Positions 1 through 6,951 of a DNA stretch of 11,131 bases are shown here, piece by piece. The notes beneath the pieces were generated by a model that was not told where the DNA came from, did no database searches, and saw only the letters and a program-made list of their open reading frames with translations. Source of the DNA: an uncultured Clostridia bacterium (GTDB taxonomy: Bacteria > Bacillota > Clostridia > Christensenellales > Aristaeellaceae); NCBI GenBank assembly GCA_946496415.1, contig CAMMGP010000022.1, positions 1-11,131 on the forward strand, given 5' to 3'. Numbering within the stretch: the stretch's first letter is position 1; every line of letters starts with the position of its first letter. The position numbers and the translations under genes are program-made.

Positions 1-144
1 TTCGGCGGCGGTTTTAGCGGCGGTGGTTCGTTTGGCGGCGGGAGCCGCAGCAGTTTCGGTGGTTCGCGCAGAAGCGGCTTTGGCGGTTCGCGCAGAAGCG
101 GCGGTGGTGGTTCCCGTGGCGGCGGCGGTTCGCGCGGTCGCTGA
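1..144 (+). CDS. C-terminal end of a Gly/Ser/Arg-rich protein (5' end outside window)
   Basis: Frame 1 is open from the first base to a TGA at 142-144, giving 47 residues composed almost only of Gly, Ser, Arg and Phe. The tail starts with Phe-Gly-Gly and Ser-Gly-Gly-Gly-Ser units, then changes to Gly-Ser-Arg-Arg-Ser-Gly repeats, and ends in Arg-Gly-Arg. Such low-complexity tails occur at the C-terminus of membrane-anchored TPM/YgcG-like and DUF2207-like proteins in Firmicutes. They also occur in some RNA-binding proteins and DEAD-box helicases with RGG-like tails. No folded domain lies inside the window, so the family cannot be decided. The alternating Phe/Gly/Ser part resembles the TPM-type tails most, but the arginine content also leaves an RNA-binding role open. 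No clear terminator follows the stop codon. The frame and stop are directly seen; the family assignment is a guess. Confidence 0.6.
   Translation, partial: FGGGFSGGGSFGGGSRSSFGGSRRSGFGGSRRSGGGGSRGGGGSRGR
61..141 (+). repeat. Degenerate 24-nt coding tandem repeat
   Basis: An 18-nt block encoding Gly-Ser-Arg-Arg-Ser-Gly is present at 61-78 and again, identical, at 85-102, giving a 24-nt (8-codon) period. Two weaker copies starting GGTTC follow at 109 and 127 with shorter spacing. The repeat lies in frame within the Gly/Arg-rich tail, so length changes in multiples of 24 nt would keep the reading frame. Confidence 0.65.
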
Positions 145-192
145 TGAATGTTGCTTTTTGGCGCAGTGCGCGGCGGAATTTCGTAAATCCTG

Positions 193-221
193 TTCACACC
201 CAGCGTCATTTGTGCTATAAT
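193..221 (+). promoter_or_regulatory. Sigma-A type promoter for the sorD-sorE unit
   Basis: TTCACA at 193-198 (5 of 6 to TTGACA) is followed after exactly 17 bp by a perfect TATAAT at 216-221. TG at 213-214 forms an extended -10. Transcription would start near 228-230, leaving a leader of about 27 nt with an AAGGAG-type ribosome binding site just before the ATG at 256. No clear cre box or regulator operator was found around it. Confidence 0.8.
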
Positions 222-255
222 GTGACTAGAATTTTTCAGAAGGAGAGTCGGTATC

Positions 256-1050
256 ATGAAACAGCGTGAGTTTCCCCGTCTCAAGGACAAAGTCGTTCTT
301 ATCACCGGTGCGGCGCAGGGCCTTGGCGAGGCTTTGGCCATTCGTTTGAGCGAAGAGGGCGCGAAAGTCGTCGTCGGCGACATGAACGTCGAAGGCGCGA
401 AGAACGTCGCCGCGCAACTCGCGGAAGGCGTGGCTACGCCGCTCAACGTCTGTGATTACGATTCCTGTGTCGCCGCGGTGCAACTCGCCGTGGATACCTA
501 TGGCCGCTTGGACTATGTGGTCGCCAACGCCGGCGTCGTTCGCTCCGACGCCATCGAAGATATGACCTATGAGGAGTTCTCCTTCGTCGTCAACATCAAT
601 CTGAACGGCTATTTCAACACCGCCAAGGCGGCGGTCGCTCAGTTCCGCAAGCAGGGCGGCGGCGGCGTGATCGTGCAGATCAACTCCAAGTCCGGCAAGA
701 AGGGCTCTGCCAAGAACTGCGCTTATGCGGCCAGCAAATTCGGCGGCATCGGCCTGACCGAGTCTCTGGCGCTGGAACTGGCGCAGGAGAATATCCGCGT
801 CAATTCCATCTGCCCTGGCAACCTGCTTGATTCCCCGCTGTGGGTCAATTCCCTCTACGAGCAGTACGCCCGCAACCAGGGCACGACCAAGGAAAAGATC
901 CGCGAAAAGTACATCAACCAGGTGCCCATGCGCCGCGGCTGCCAGTACGACGACATCGCCAACGTGATGGTCTTCCTGCTCAGCGATGAATCCAGCTACA
1001 TGACCGGACAGGCGATCAACGTCACCGGCGGCCAACAGATGCAGCCCTGA
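256..1050 (+). CDS. sorD: Sorbitol-6-phosphate 2-dehydrogenase (SrlD/SorD-type short-chain dehydrogenase)
   Basis: A 264-residue classical short-chain dehydrogenase/reductase, predicted cytosolic. It would oxidise D-sorbitol (glucitol) 6-phosphate to fructose 6-phosphate with NAD. The nucleotide-binding motif TGAAQGLG is at residues 17-24. Asp42 at the end of the second strand favours NAD(H) over NADP(H). NAG is at 91-93, and the catalytic set is Asn115, Ser144, Tyr157 and Lys161. From about residue 139 to the end the sequence follows enteric SrlD from memory: QINSKSGK, the YxAxKFGGxGLT catalytic helix, GNLLxSP, VPxxRGCxYxD, and a terminal TGQxINVTGGQ. The ATG at 256 is preceded by AAGGAG at 240-245. 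sorE follows 56 nt downstream on the same strand, which supports a hexitol/ketose phosphate role. The SDR assignment is secure. The exact substrate is inferred from family resemblance and the neighbour. Confidence 0.87.
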   Translation: MKQREFPRLKDKVVLITGAAQGLGEALAIRLSEEGAKVVVGDMNVEGAKNVAAQLAEGVATPLNVCDYDSCVAAVQLAVDTYGRLDYVVANAGVVRSDAIEDMTYEEFSFVVNINLNGYFNTAKAAVAQFRKQGGGGVIVQINSKSGKKGSAKNCAYAASKFGGIGLTESLALELAQENIRVNSICPGNLLDSPLWVNSLYEQYARNQGTTKEKIREKYINQVPMRRGCQYDDIANVMVFLLSDESSYMTGQAINVTGGQQMQP

Positions 1051-1068
1051 GGCGCGATTTGCGCCTTT
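1051..1068 (+). other. Short hairpin between sorD and sorE
   Basis: Directly after the sorD stop, GGCGC (1051-1055) and GCGCC (1061-1065) can pair around a 5-nt loop and are followed by TTT. The stem is short and the T tract weak, so full termination is unlikely. It could be a partial terminator or a 3'-end stabiliser that shifts the ratio of the two proteins. Confidence 0.4.
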
Positions 1069-1106
1069 ATCAACCACAAGGCATGATTTAAAGGAGGAAT
1101 ACAGCT

Positions 1107-2369
1107 ATGAAGACCAAGGCGGTGCGCATCCACGGCAAAATGGATCTGCGCTTGGAAGAGATCGAACTCCCCGAAGTCGGGGACGACGACGTGCGGATAA
1201 AGATCATTTCCGATTCGATCTGCATGAGCACGTATAAGGCCTCGGTCGAGGGCGAGGATCACAAGCGCGTACCCAACGACGTGGCGGATCATCCTACCAT
1301 CGTGGGCCATGAATTCTGCGGCGTGATCGACGCGGTGGGCAAGAACTGGCAGCACAAGTACAAGGCGGGCCAGGGCTTCGCCATCCAGCCGGCGCACTTT
1401 TACAAGGGTTCGCAGCTGGCTCCGGGCTATTCCTATCAGTATTGCGGCGGCGACGCGCAGTATGGCCTGGTGCCGATTGAGACGCTGCTGACCGACAATC
1501 TGCTGACCTATGATTCTGATACGTACTTCTATGGCTCGCTGTCGGAGCCGATGAGTTGCATTATCGGCACGTTCCACGCCATGTATCACACCAAGCCCGG
1601 CTCCTATGAGCACGATATGGGCATCGTCGAGGGCGGCAAGATGGCGCTGCTCGCCTCTGTGGGCCCGATGGGCCTTGGCGCCATCGACTACGCGCTGCAT
1701 TGCGACCGCCGTCCCAGCCTGCTGGTCGTCACCGACATCGATGACGAGCGCCTGGCGCGCGCTGAGAGCATCTACACCGTGGAGCACGCCAAGTCCCTGG
1801 GAATCGAGTTGCACTATGTCAACACCTCCAAGCCGGAATTCGGCACGGAATACCTGCGCTCCCTGACCGGCGGCACGGGCTACAACGACGTGATCTGCTT
1901 CGCGCCCGTCAAGAGCGTTGTGGAGCAGGCCGACGCCATTCTCGGCTTTGACGGCTGCCTGAACTTCTTCGCCGGCCCGACGAACACGCAGTTCAAGGCG
2001 GAGTTCAACTTCTACAACGTGCATTACCTCTATACGCACCTGGTGGGCACCTCCGGCGGCAACACCAGCGATATGAAGGAAGCCATCGAAATGATGACCT
2101 CTGGCAAGATCAACCCGGCGGCGATGATCACCCACGTGGGCGGCCTGAACGCCGTGGTCGATACCACGCTGAACCTGCCCAAGATCAAGGGCGGCAAGAA
2201 ACTGATCTACACGCAGATCGACATGCCGCTGATCGCCATCGCTGACTTTGCCGAGAAGGGCAAGACCGATCCGGTGTTTGCCGAGTTGGCCAAGATCTGC
2301 GACCGTCACAACGGCCTGTGGAACGCCGAAGCGGAGAAGTACCTGCTGGCCCACGCCAAGAGCATCTGA
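1107..2369 (+). CDS. sorE: L-sorbose-1-phosphate reductase-like zinc-binding dehydrogenase (SorE type)
   Basis: A 420-residue medium-chain, zinc-dependent alcohol dehydrogenase family protein. Its closest resemblance, from memory, is Klebsiella SorE, which reduces L-sorbose 1-phosphate to D-sorbitol 6-phosphate. Likely catalytic zinc ligands are Cys39 and His68-Glu69 (GHEFCG), with Glu147 in SLSEPMSC near the site. The four-cysteine structural zinc lobe of classical alcohol dehydrogenases is absent. The Rossmann motif GPMGLG is at 186-191, and Asp210 ends the next strand, which suggests NAD(H). SorE-like blocks include WQHK, GSYEHDMG, LNFFAGP and HLVGTSGGNTSDM. The ATG at 1107 has a strong AAAGGAGG site (1090-1097) 9 nt upstream. 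The neighbouring sorD-like enzyme would consume its product. The family is clear; the sugar phosphate actually used is inferred, and a related ketose or polyol phosphate is possible. Confidence 0.82.
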   Translation: MKTKAVRIHGKMDLRLEEIELPEVGDDDVRIKIISDSICMSTYKASVEGEDHKRVPNDVADHPTIVGHEFCGVIDAVGKNWQHKYKAGQGFAIQPAHFYKGSQLAPGYSYQYCGGDAQYGLVPIETLLTDNLLTYDSDTYFYGSLSEPMSCIIGTFHAMYHTKPGSYEHDMGIVEGGKMALLASVGPMGLGAIDYALHCDRRPSLLVVTDIDDERLARAESIYTVEHAKSLGIELHYVNTSKPEFGTEYLRSLTGGTGYNDVICFAPVKSVVEQADAILGFDGCLNFFAGPTNTQFKAEFNFYNVHYLYTHLVGTSGGNTSDMKEAIEMMTSGKINPAAMITHVGGLNAVVDTTLNLPKIKGGKKLIYTQIDMPLIAIADFAEKGKTDPVFAELAKICDRHNGLWNAEAEKYLLAHAKSI

Positions 2370-2386
2370 GCAACGCTCATCCCCTG

Positions 2387-2420
2387 CCCCGCGCCCGCAC
2401 AAAGCGGACGCGGGGTTTTT
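2387..2420 (+). terminator. Rho-independent terminator after sorE
   Basis: A 12-bp GC-rich stem pairs 2387-2398 with 2404-2415, with one C/A mismatch and the loop ACAAA. It is followed at once by TTTTT (2416-2420) and lies 18 nt after the sorE stop. Confidence 0.87.
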
Positions 2421-2429
2421 GTGGCGCGC

Positions 2430-2460
2430 AAAACGCCGCGCGAACAAATCGCGCGGCGTT
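2430..2460 (-). terminator. Terminator for the plsX-ftsY operon (possibly bidirectional)
   Basis: A perfect 11-bp inverted repeat, 2432-2442 with 2450-2460, has a 7-nt loop and lies 18 nt past the ftsY stop. Read on the minus strand it is followed by a short T tract (four T at 2433-2430). On the plus strand TTTTT lies a few bases beyond it at 2467-2471, so it may also act as a backup for sorE readthrough. The U tract is weak for a minus-strand terminator, but the perfect stem and position support the role. Confidence 0.65.
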
Positions 2461-2478
2461 GCAAGGTTTTTGTGCGCC

Positions 2479-3378
2479 CTAGCCGAAAATGGCGTCCACG
2501 AACTGCTTGGCGTCGAAGGGCTGCAGATCGTCGAGTTGCTCGCCAAAACCGATGTAATACACCGGCAGGCCCAACTCGTTGCGGATGGCGACGGCGATGC
2601 CGCCTTTGGCGGTGCCGTCCAGTTTGGTGAGCACGATACCTTCGATGTTGGCCACTTCCTTGAAGAGCATGGCCTGCTGCAGGCCATTTTGCCCGGTGGT
2701 GGCGTCGATGACCAGCAGGGCCTTAACCCTGGCCTCGGGATACTCGCGTTCGGCCACGCGGCTGATCTTTTTCAGTTCCTCCATCAGGTGGGCCTTGTTG
2801 TGCAGGCGCCCGGCTGTATCGACGATGAGTATATCCGCGTGGCGGCTGCGGGCGGCCTGTATGCCGTCATAGACCACGGCGGCGGGGTCGGCGCCCTCCT
2901 TCTGCTTGATGATGGGCACATCAGCGCGCTCGGCCCAAACGGTGAGCTGCTCGGCGGCGGCGGCGCGGAACGTGTCCGCGGCACAGATGATGACGCGGCG
3001 GCCCACAGTCTTGAAGCGCGTGGCCAGTTTTCCGATGGTGGTGGTCTTTCCCACGCCGTTGACACCGATGACGAGCAACACCATCGGGCTTTCCAGGCGC
3101 ATCGGCTCGGTGCGCATCATGTCGGCAAGTATCTCCTTCAGGGCTTCGCGCGCCTGCTCCGCGGAGCCGATCTTCTCTGCCTTGCACTTCTCGCGCAGGC
3201 GGCTGACGGCCAGCTCCGTGGTCTTCATGCCCACGTCGGCCATGATGAGCACGTCGCTGAGATCCTCGAAGAAGTCGTCGTCAAGTTTCTTGTAGTTCTC
3301 CACCAACTCGTCCATGTGGCCGGAGAACGCGGCGCGGGTCTTTTGCAGGCCCGCCTTGATGCGGTCAAACAGTCCCAT
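2479..3378 (-). CDS. ftsY: Signal recognition particle receptor FtsY (NG domain GTPase)
   Basis: A 299-residue SRP receptor GTPase that docks ribosome-SRP complexes at the cytoplasmic membrane. The N domain (about 1-95) starts MGLFDRIKAGLQKTR. The G domain carries the P-loop GVNGVGKTTT at 105-114, the SRP-GTPase motif DTFRAAA at 135-141, DTAGR at 187-191, TKLD at 251-254 with GTAKGG after it, and the closing GFGE at 277-280. The acidic A domain of enteric FtsY is absent, as is usual in Firmicutes; membrane contact would rely on the amphipathic N-terminal helix. It is the last gene of the minus-strand operon. The ATG is 12 nt after the smc stop with only a modest site (AGGGGTG), and the stop is TAG. 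The ffh partner that often follows ftsY in Firmicutes is not here; convergent terminators and sorE follow instead. Confidence 0.97.
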   Translation of the reverse strand: MGLFDRIKAGLQKTRAAFSGHMDELVENYKKLDDDFFEDLSDVLIMADVGMKTTELAVSRLREKCKAEKIGSAEQAREALKEILADMMRTEPMRLESPMVLLVIGVNGVGKTTTIGKLATRFKTVGRRVIICAADTFRAAAAEQLTVWAERADVPIIKQKEGADPAAVVYDGIQAARSRHADILIVDTAGRLHNKAHLMEELKKISRVAEREYPEARVKALLVIDATTGQNGLQQAMLFKEVANIEGIVLTKLDGTAKGGIAVAIRNELGLPVYYIGFGEQLDDLQPFDAKQFVDAIFG

Positions 3379-3390
3379 TGGCTTTCACCC

Positions 3391-6300
3391 CTAGCTTGCT
3401 TCGTTCAAGGATACCGATACCAGCTTGGAGACGCCCTTTTCCTCCATCACCACGCCATAGAGAGCGTTGCAGCGCTCCATGGTGCCCTTGCGGTGGGTGA
3501 TGACCACGAACTGCGTGTTTTCGGAATAGGCGCGCAGGTAGTCGGCGTAGTTGTCGATATTGGCGTCGTCCAACGCGGCCTCGATCTCGTCGAGTATGCA
3601 GAACGGCGTGGGTTTCAAATCGAGCATGGCGAAGAGTATGGCGATGGCCGTCAGCGCCCGCTCGCCGCCGGAAAGCAACGTCAAAAGCTGCAACTTCTTG
3701 CCCGGGGGCTGCGCCACCACGTCGATATCGCAGTTCAGCGCGTCGTTCGGGTCGGAAAGCGTCAGTTCCGCGCGCCCGCCGCCAAAGAGTTTGACGAACG
3801 TGCGCTGGAAGTTCTGGTTGAGGATGGCAAACTCGCGCTTGAACTGGCTTTCCATCTTGCGTTCCAGTTCTTCAACGATGTTTTGCAGATCCAACTCCGC
3901 GCGCTGCAGATCGTCGCGCTGGGAGGTCAGCTCCTCCAGCCGCTGCACAGTCTGGCGGTATTCGTCCAGCGCGGAAACGTTGACCACGCCCATCTCGCGG
4001 ATGCGGGCGCGGATGGCGGAAATGCGCTTCTCCGATTCGCCGAGGCGGAAGTCCGCCTGCCGGAAGGGCTCTGCCAGCGCGTAGGTGAGCTCGTAATCCT
4101 CCCAGATGCGCTCCTCGATCTGCTTGAATTCCGTCTCCACGCGCTGAAGCTGCAATTCGCAGCGGTGGCGCTTGTCCGTGTGCTCGTCCACCTGCGCGCG
4201 CAGGGCGTCGATCCGTTCCGCCTGCGCCTGCAACTGGCGCTGCGCCTGGGTGCGCCTGCGGTCGGTCGCGAAGACCAGATCGCGCACACGGTCAAGTTCT
4301 GCCTTGCCGGCAGTCAATTCCGCGTTGTCGCGTTCGAGTTGGGCGGCGTTCTCCGCCAACGCCTTCTGGCAGACTTCCAGCTGCGCTTCGCTGTCGGTGA
4401 GCAGTTTGGCCATGTCCTCGGCCTGACGGCTGAGGCGCTCGTGGTCGGCGCGGGCGGCTTCGAGGCCGCGCTGGCGCGTGGCAAGTTGCACGCGGCCGTC
4501 TCCCGCTTCAGCGCGCAGTTTCTCGCCCTTTTCACGGCGGGCGTAGATATCCTCCATCAGGGCTCGAACGCGCTCCTGACGGCCCTCCGTGCTCTCCTGC
4601 GCCGACTGCTGATGCTCTTCGATGGCGGCGAGGGAACGCTTGACGTCCTCCAGCTGCGCCTCGAGGCGCTCGCGCTCGGCGCGCACGCGCTGGACGCTCT
4701 GCGCATGCGAGGCGCACTCGTCCTCAACGGCCTTGAGTTGCGCTTCCGCGCGGGCGCAGGCGACCTCCTGGCGGTGCAATTCGTCGTACAGTTCGCCGCG
4801 CTCCTGCTTCAGGCGCGTGCGTTCGGCCTCCTGCCGCACCAGTTCGTTGCGGGCAGCAATCACTTCAGCGTCCAGTTCGCCCAGCATTTTGCGCAATTCC
4901 TCGATCTCGCGGCCGCGGGAGAGCAGGTTCGTCACCCGCGACTGCACGCTGCCGCCGGTCATCGAGCCGCCGGAGTGCATGACGTCGCCCTCGAGCGTCA
5001 CCAGACGGAAGGCATAGCGCCCGGCGCGCTGTATGCGGATGCCGGCTTCGAGGTTTTCCGCCACCACCGTGCGCCCAAGGAGATTGTCGACGACGCCGCG
5101 ATACTTTTCGTCAAAGCGGATCAGTTCCGAGGCCACGCCCAGGCAGCCGGGCAGCTTCAGCACCTCGCGCTCGCGCGCGTCGAGCACGCGGGGCCGCACC
5201 GAGCCGATGGGCAGGAAAGTGGCGCGGCCAAAGCGGTTGTTGCGCAGGTATTCGATCATGCGCTTGGCGTCCTCGTCGCGCTCGACGACGATGTTTTGCA
5301 AAGCCCCGCCCAGCACCATGTCGATGGCGCGTTCCAGCTTTTCCGGAACTTCAATCAACTCCGCCACCACGCCGTGCACGCCCGACGCGCCGCTCTTGCG
5401 GGCGTAGAGCAACACCTGCTTGACCGAGTGCTGGTAGCCCTCGTAATCGTTCTGCATCTCCACGAGCAGCTTGAGGCGCGAATCGGCGCGCTGGCGTTCG
5501 GCCATGATGGCGTTGACGCGCTCGGAGAGTTTCTGGCTCTGCTCCGAGGAAGCGCGCACCTGCTCGACGGAGGCGGCCACCTCGCGCTCAAAGCGGGCCT
5601 TGCGCTCGCTTTCATCCCGCAAAAGCGCCCGCGCTGCGGCGAGTTGCTCGTCCAGCGAATGCGTGCCCGCCTCGGCGCGGCGATCGTCTTCGGACATCGC
5701 GCCAAGCTGGCCCTCCAGCGCCGTGCGCAGCGTTTCCAGGCGCGCCTGCTGATTGCGCACGTCGCCCAGGCGGTTCATGGACTGTATGATCTGTTCCTTC
5801 TCGGCCTCCGCCTGTTCCTCAAGGGCGGCGAGTTCTTCCTCGAATTGGGCAAGTTCGGCCTCGCGGGCGCTTTGCTCGGCTTCCAGCGCCGAAAGTTCGC
5901 CCGTTTCCACCTCGATCTTCTTTTGCAGTTCCTCAACGTGGCGCTTGACGCCGCCGCCGCCCTCGCGGGCCGCGTCGCGCTCGGCAATCAGGCGGTCGCG
6001 CTCGCGCTCCCCGGCGAGGATGCGCTCGCGCATCACCTGTACTGCGCCCTCGCGGGCCTCGACTTCGCGGATCCACTTTTGCACGACTTCGCGCTGCGCG
6101 GCCGCCTCGCGTTCGAGCGCGTCCAGTTCCACGAGCCCTTCCTCGCGGGCGGCGGAGACGGTCTTTAACTCCCCTTCCGCCTGCGAAACGGCCTCGGAGA
6201 GCGTTTCCAGCGTTTCGCGCAGTTCCGCGAGGCGCACCTGATAGCGCTCCGTGCGAACGAGGTAGACATTGATGTCCAAAAGCTTCAATTCGTCGCGCAG

Positions 6301-6951
6301 CGCCAGGTATTCGCGCGCCGTCTCGCTCTGTTCCCGGAGCGGTTCCACGCGCGTTTCCAGTTCGGAAAGTATGTCCTCCACGCGGGTGAGGTTTTGTCGC
6401 GTGTTCTCCATGCGGCGCTGTGCGTCCAGCTTGCGGGCCTTGTACTTGACGATGCCGGCGGCTTCCTCAAAGACCTTGCGCCGGTCCTCCGAGCGCACGG
6501 AGAGTATGTCGTCGATGCGGCCCTGGCCGATGAGGGAATAGCCCTCCTTGCCGATGCCCGTGTCGCGGAAAAGGTCCACGATGTCGCGCAGGCGGCAGGG
6601 CGTGCCGTTGAGTTTGTACTCGCCCTCGCCGCTGCGGTAGACGCGGCGGGAAACCTCGACTTCGGTAAAGTCCACCGGCAGCGCCTTGTCCTCGTTGTCG
6701 AACGTCAGCGTCACTTCGCAAAACGCCAGGCGGCGGCGCTTTTCCGTGCCGTTGAAAATGACATCCTCCATCTTCGCGCCGCGCAGCGTCTTGGCGCTCT
6801 GCTCGCCAAGCACCCAGCGCACCGCGTCGGCGATGTTGGACTTGCCGCAGCCGTTCGGGCCAACGACGCCGGTAATCCCGTCTTCAAATGTCACCTCCAC
6901 GCGGTCCGCAAAGGACTTGAACCCGTGGAGCACCAGTTTCTTTAGCCGCAA
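3391..6951 (-). CDS. smc: Chromosome segregation/condensation protein SMC
   Basis: A 1186-residue structural maintenance of chromosomes ATPase, the long-armed dimer that, with ScpA/ScpB, extrudes DNA loops and organises the nucleoid. I place the start at a TTG (6951-6949), giving the classic N-terminus MRLKKLVLHGFKSFADR. The frame stays open upstream to an ATG at 7053, but that adds 34 residues lying inside rnc with no family resemblance. Walker A GPNGCGKSN is at 31-39 and the R-loop Arg57 is in TLRGAK. Coiled coil covers about 160-515 and 680-1030. The hinge is at about 523-668, ending in the Gly-rich GGSMTGGS. The signature LSGGE is at 1093-1097 and Walker B ILDE at 1119-1122. The length equals that of B. 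subtilis SMC. The start overlaps the end of rnc by 10 nt, implying translational coupling. scpA and scpB are not in the window. A GGGG run at 331-334 interrupts the first coiled arm. Confidence 0.97.
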   Translation of the reverse strand: MRLKKLVLHGFKSFADRVEVTFEDGITGVVGPNGCGKSNIADAVRWVLGEQSAKTLRGAKMEDVIFNGTEKRRRLAFCEVTLTFDNEDKALPVDFTEVEVSRRVYRSGEGEYKLNGTPCRLRDIVDLFRDTGIGKEGYSLIGQGRIDDILSVRSEDRRKVFEEAAGIVKYKARKLDAQRRMENTRQNLTRVEDILSELETRVEPLREQSETAREYLALRDELKLLDINVYLVRTERYQVRLAELRETLETLSEAVSQAEGELKTVSAAREEGLVELDALEREAAAQREVVQKWIREVEAREGAVQVMRERILAGERERDRLIAERDAAREGGGGVKRHVEELQKKIEVETGELSALEAEQSAREAELAQFEEELAALEEQAEAEKEQIIQSMNRLGDVRNQQARLETLRTALEGQLGAMSEDDRRAEAGTHSLDEQLAAARALLRDESERKARFEREVAASVEQVRASSEQSQKLSERVNAIMAERQRADSRLKLLVEMQNDYEGYQHSVKQVLLYARKSGASGVHGVVAELIEVPEKLERAIDMVLGGALQNIVVERDEDAKRMIEYLRNNRFGRATFLPIGSVRPRVLDAREREVLKLPGCLGVASELIRFDEKYRGVVDNLLGRTVVAENLEAGIRIQRAGRYAFRLVTLEGDVMHSGGSMTGGSVQSRVTNLLSRGREIEELRKMLGELDAEVIAARNELVRQEAERTRLKQERGELYDELHRQEVACARAEAQLKAVEDECASHAQSVQRVRAERERLEAQLEDVKRSLAAIEEHQQSAQESTEGRQERVRALMEDIYARREKGEKLRAEAGDGRVQLATRQRGLEAARADHERLSRQAEDMAKLLTDSEAQLEVCQKALAENAAQLERDNAELTAGKAELDRVRDLVFATDRRRTQAQRQLQAQAERIDALRAQVDEHTDKRHRCELQLQRVETEFKQIEERIWEDYELTYALAEPFRQADFRLGESEKRISAIRARIREMGVVNVSALDEYRQTVQRLEELTSQRDDLQRAELDLQNIVEELERKMESQFKREFAILNQNFQRTFVKLFGGGRAELTLSDPNDALNCDIDVVAQPPGKKLQLLTLLSGGERALTAIAILFAMLDLKPTPFCILDEIEAALDDANIDNYADYLRAYSENTQFVVITHRKGTMERCNALYGVVMEEKGVSKLVSVSLNEAS

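Noticed and set aside
145..192. Possible cre box or terminator after the first gene
   Set aside because: The small GCGC palindrome at 158-168 has no following T tract on the plus strand, and no stretch fits the cre consensus with its central CG.
23..220. 65-codon plus-strand frame starting at 23
   Set aside because: An Ala/Val-rich shift of the Gly/Ser/Arg repeat; frame 1 gives the more plausible low-complexity tail and stops at 144, while this frame runs through the sorD promoter.
226..1077. 283-codon minus-strand frame opposite sorD
   Set aside because: Antisense, codon-aligned shadow of a clear SDR gene; no domain and no usable start context.
996..2687. 563-codon minus-strand frame opposite sorE
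   Set aside because: Antisense shadow in the codon-aligned phase; it runs through the terminator region into the end of ftsY and has no family motif.
2248..6168. 1306-codon plus-strand open frame opposite ftsY and smc as a real gene
   Set aside because: It is codon-aligned antisense to two well-recognised genes. It begins inside sorE without a ribosome binding site, crosses a terminator, and its product shows no recognisable domain.
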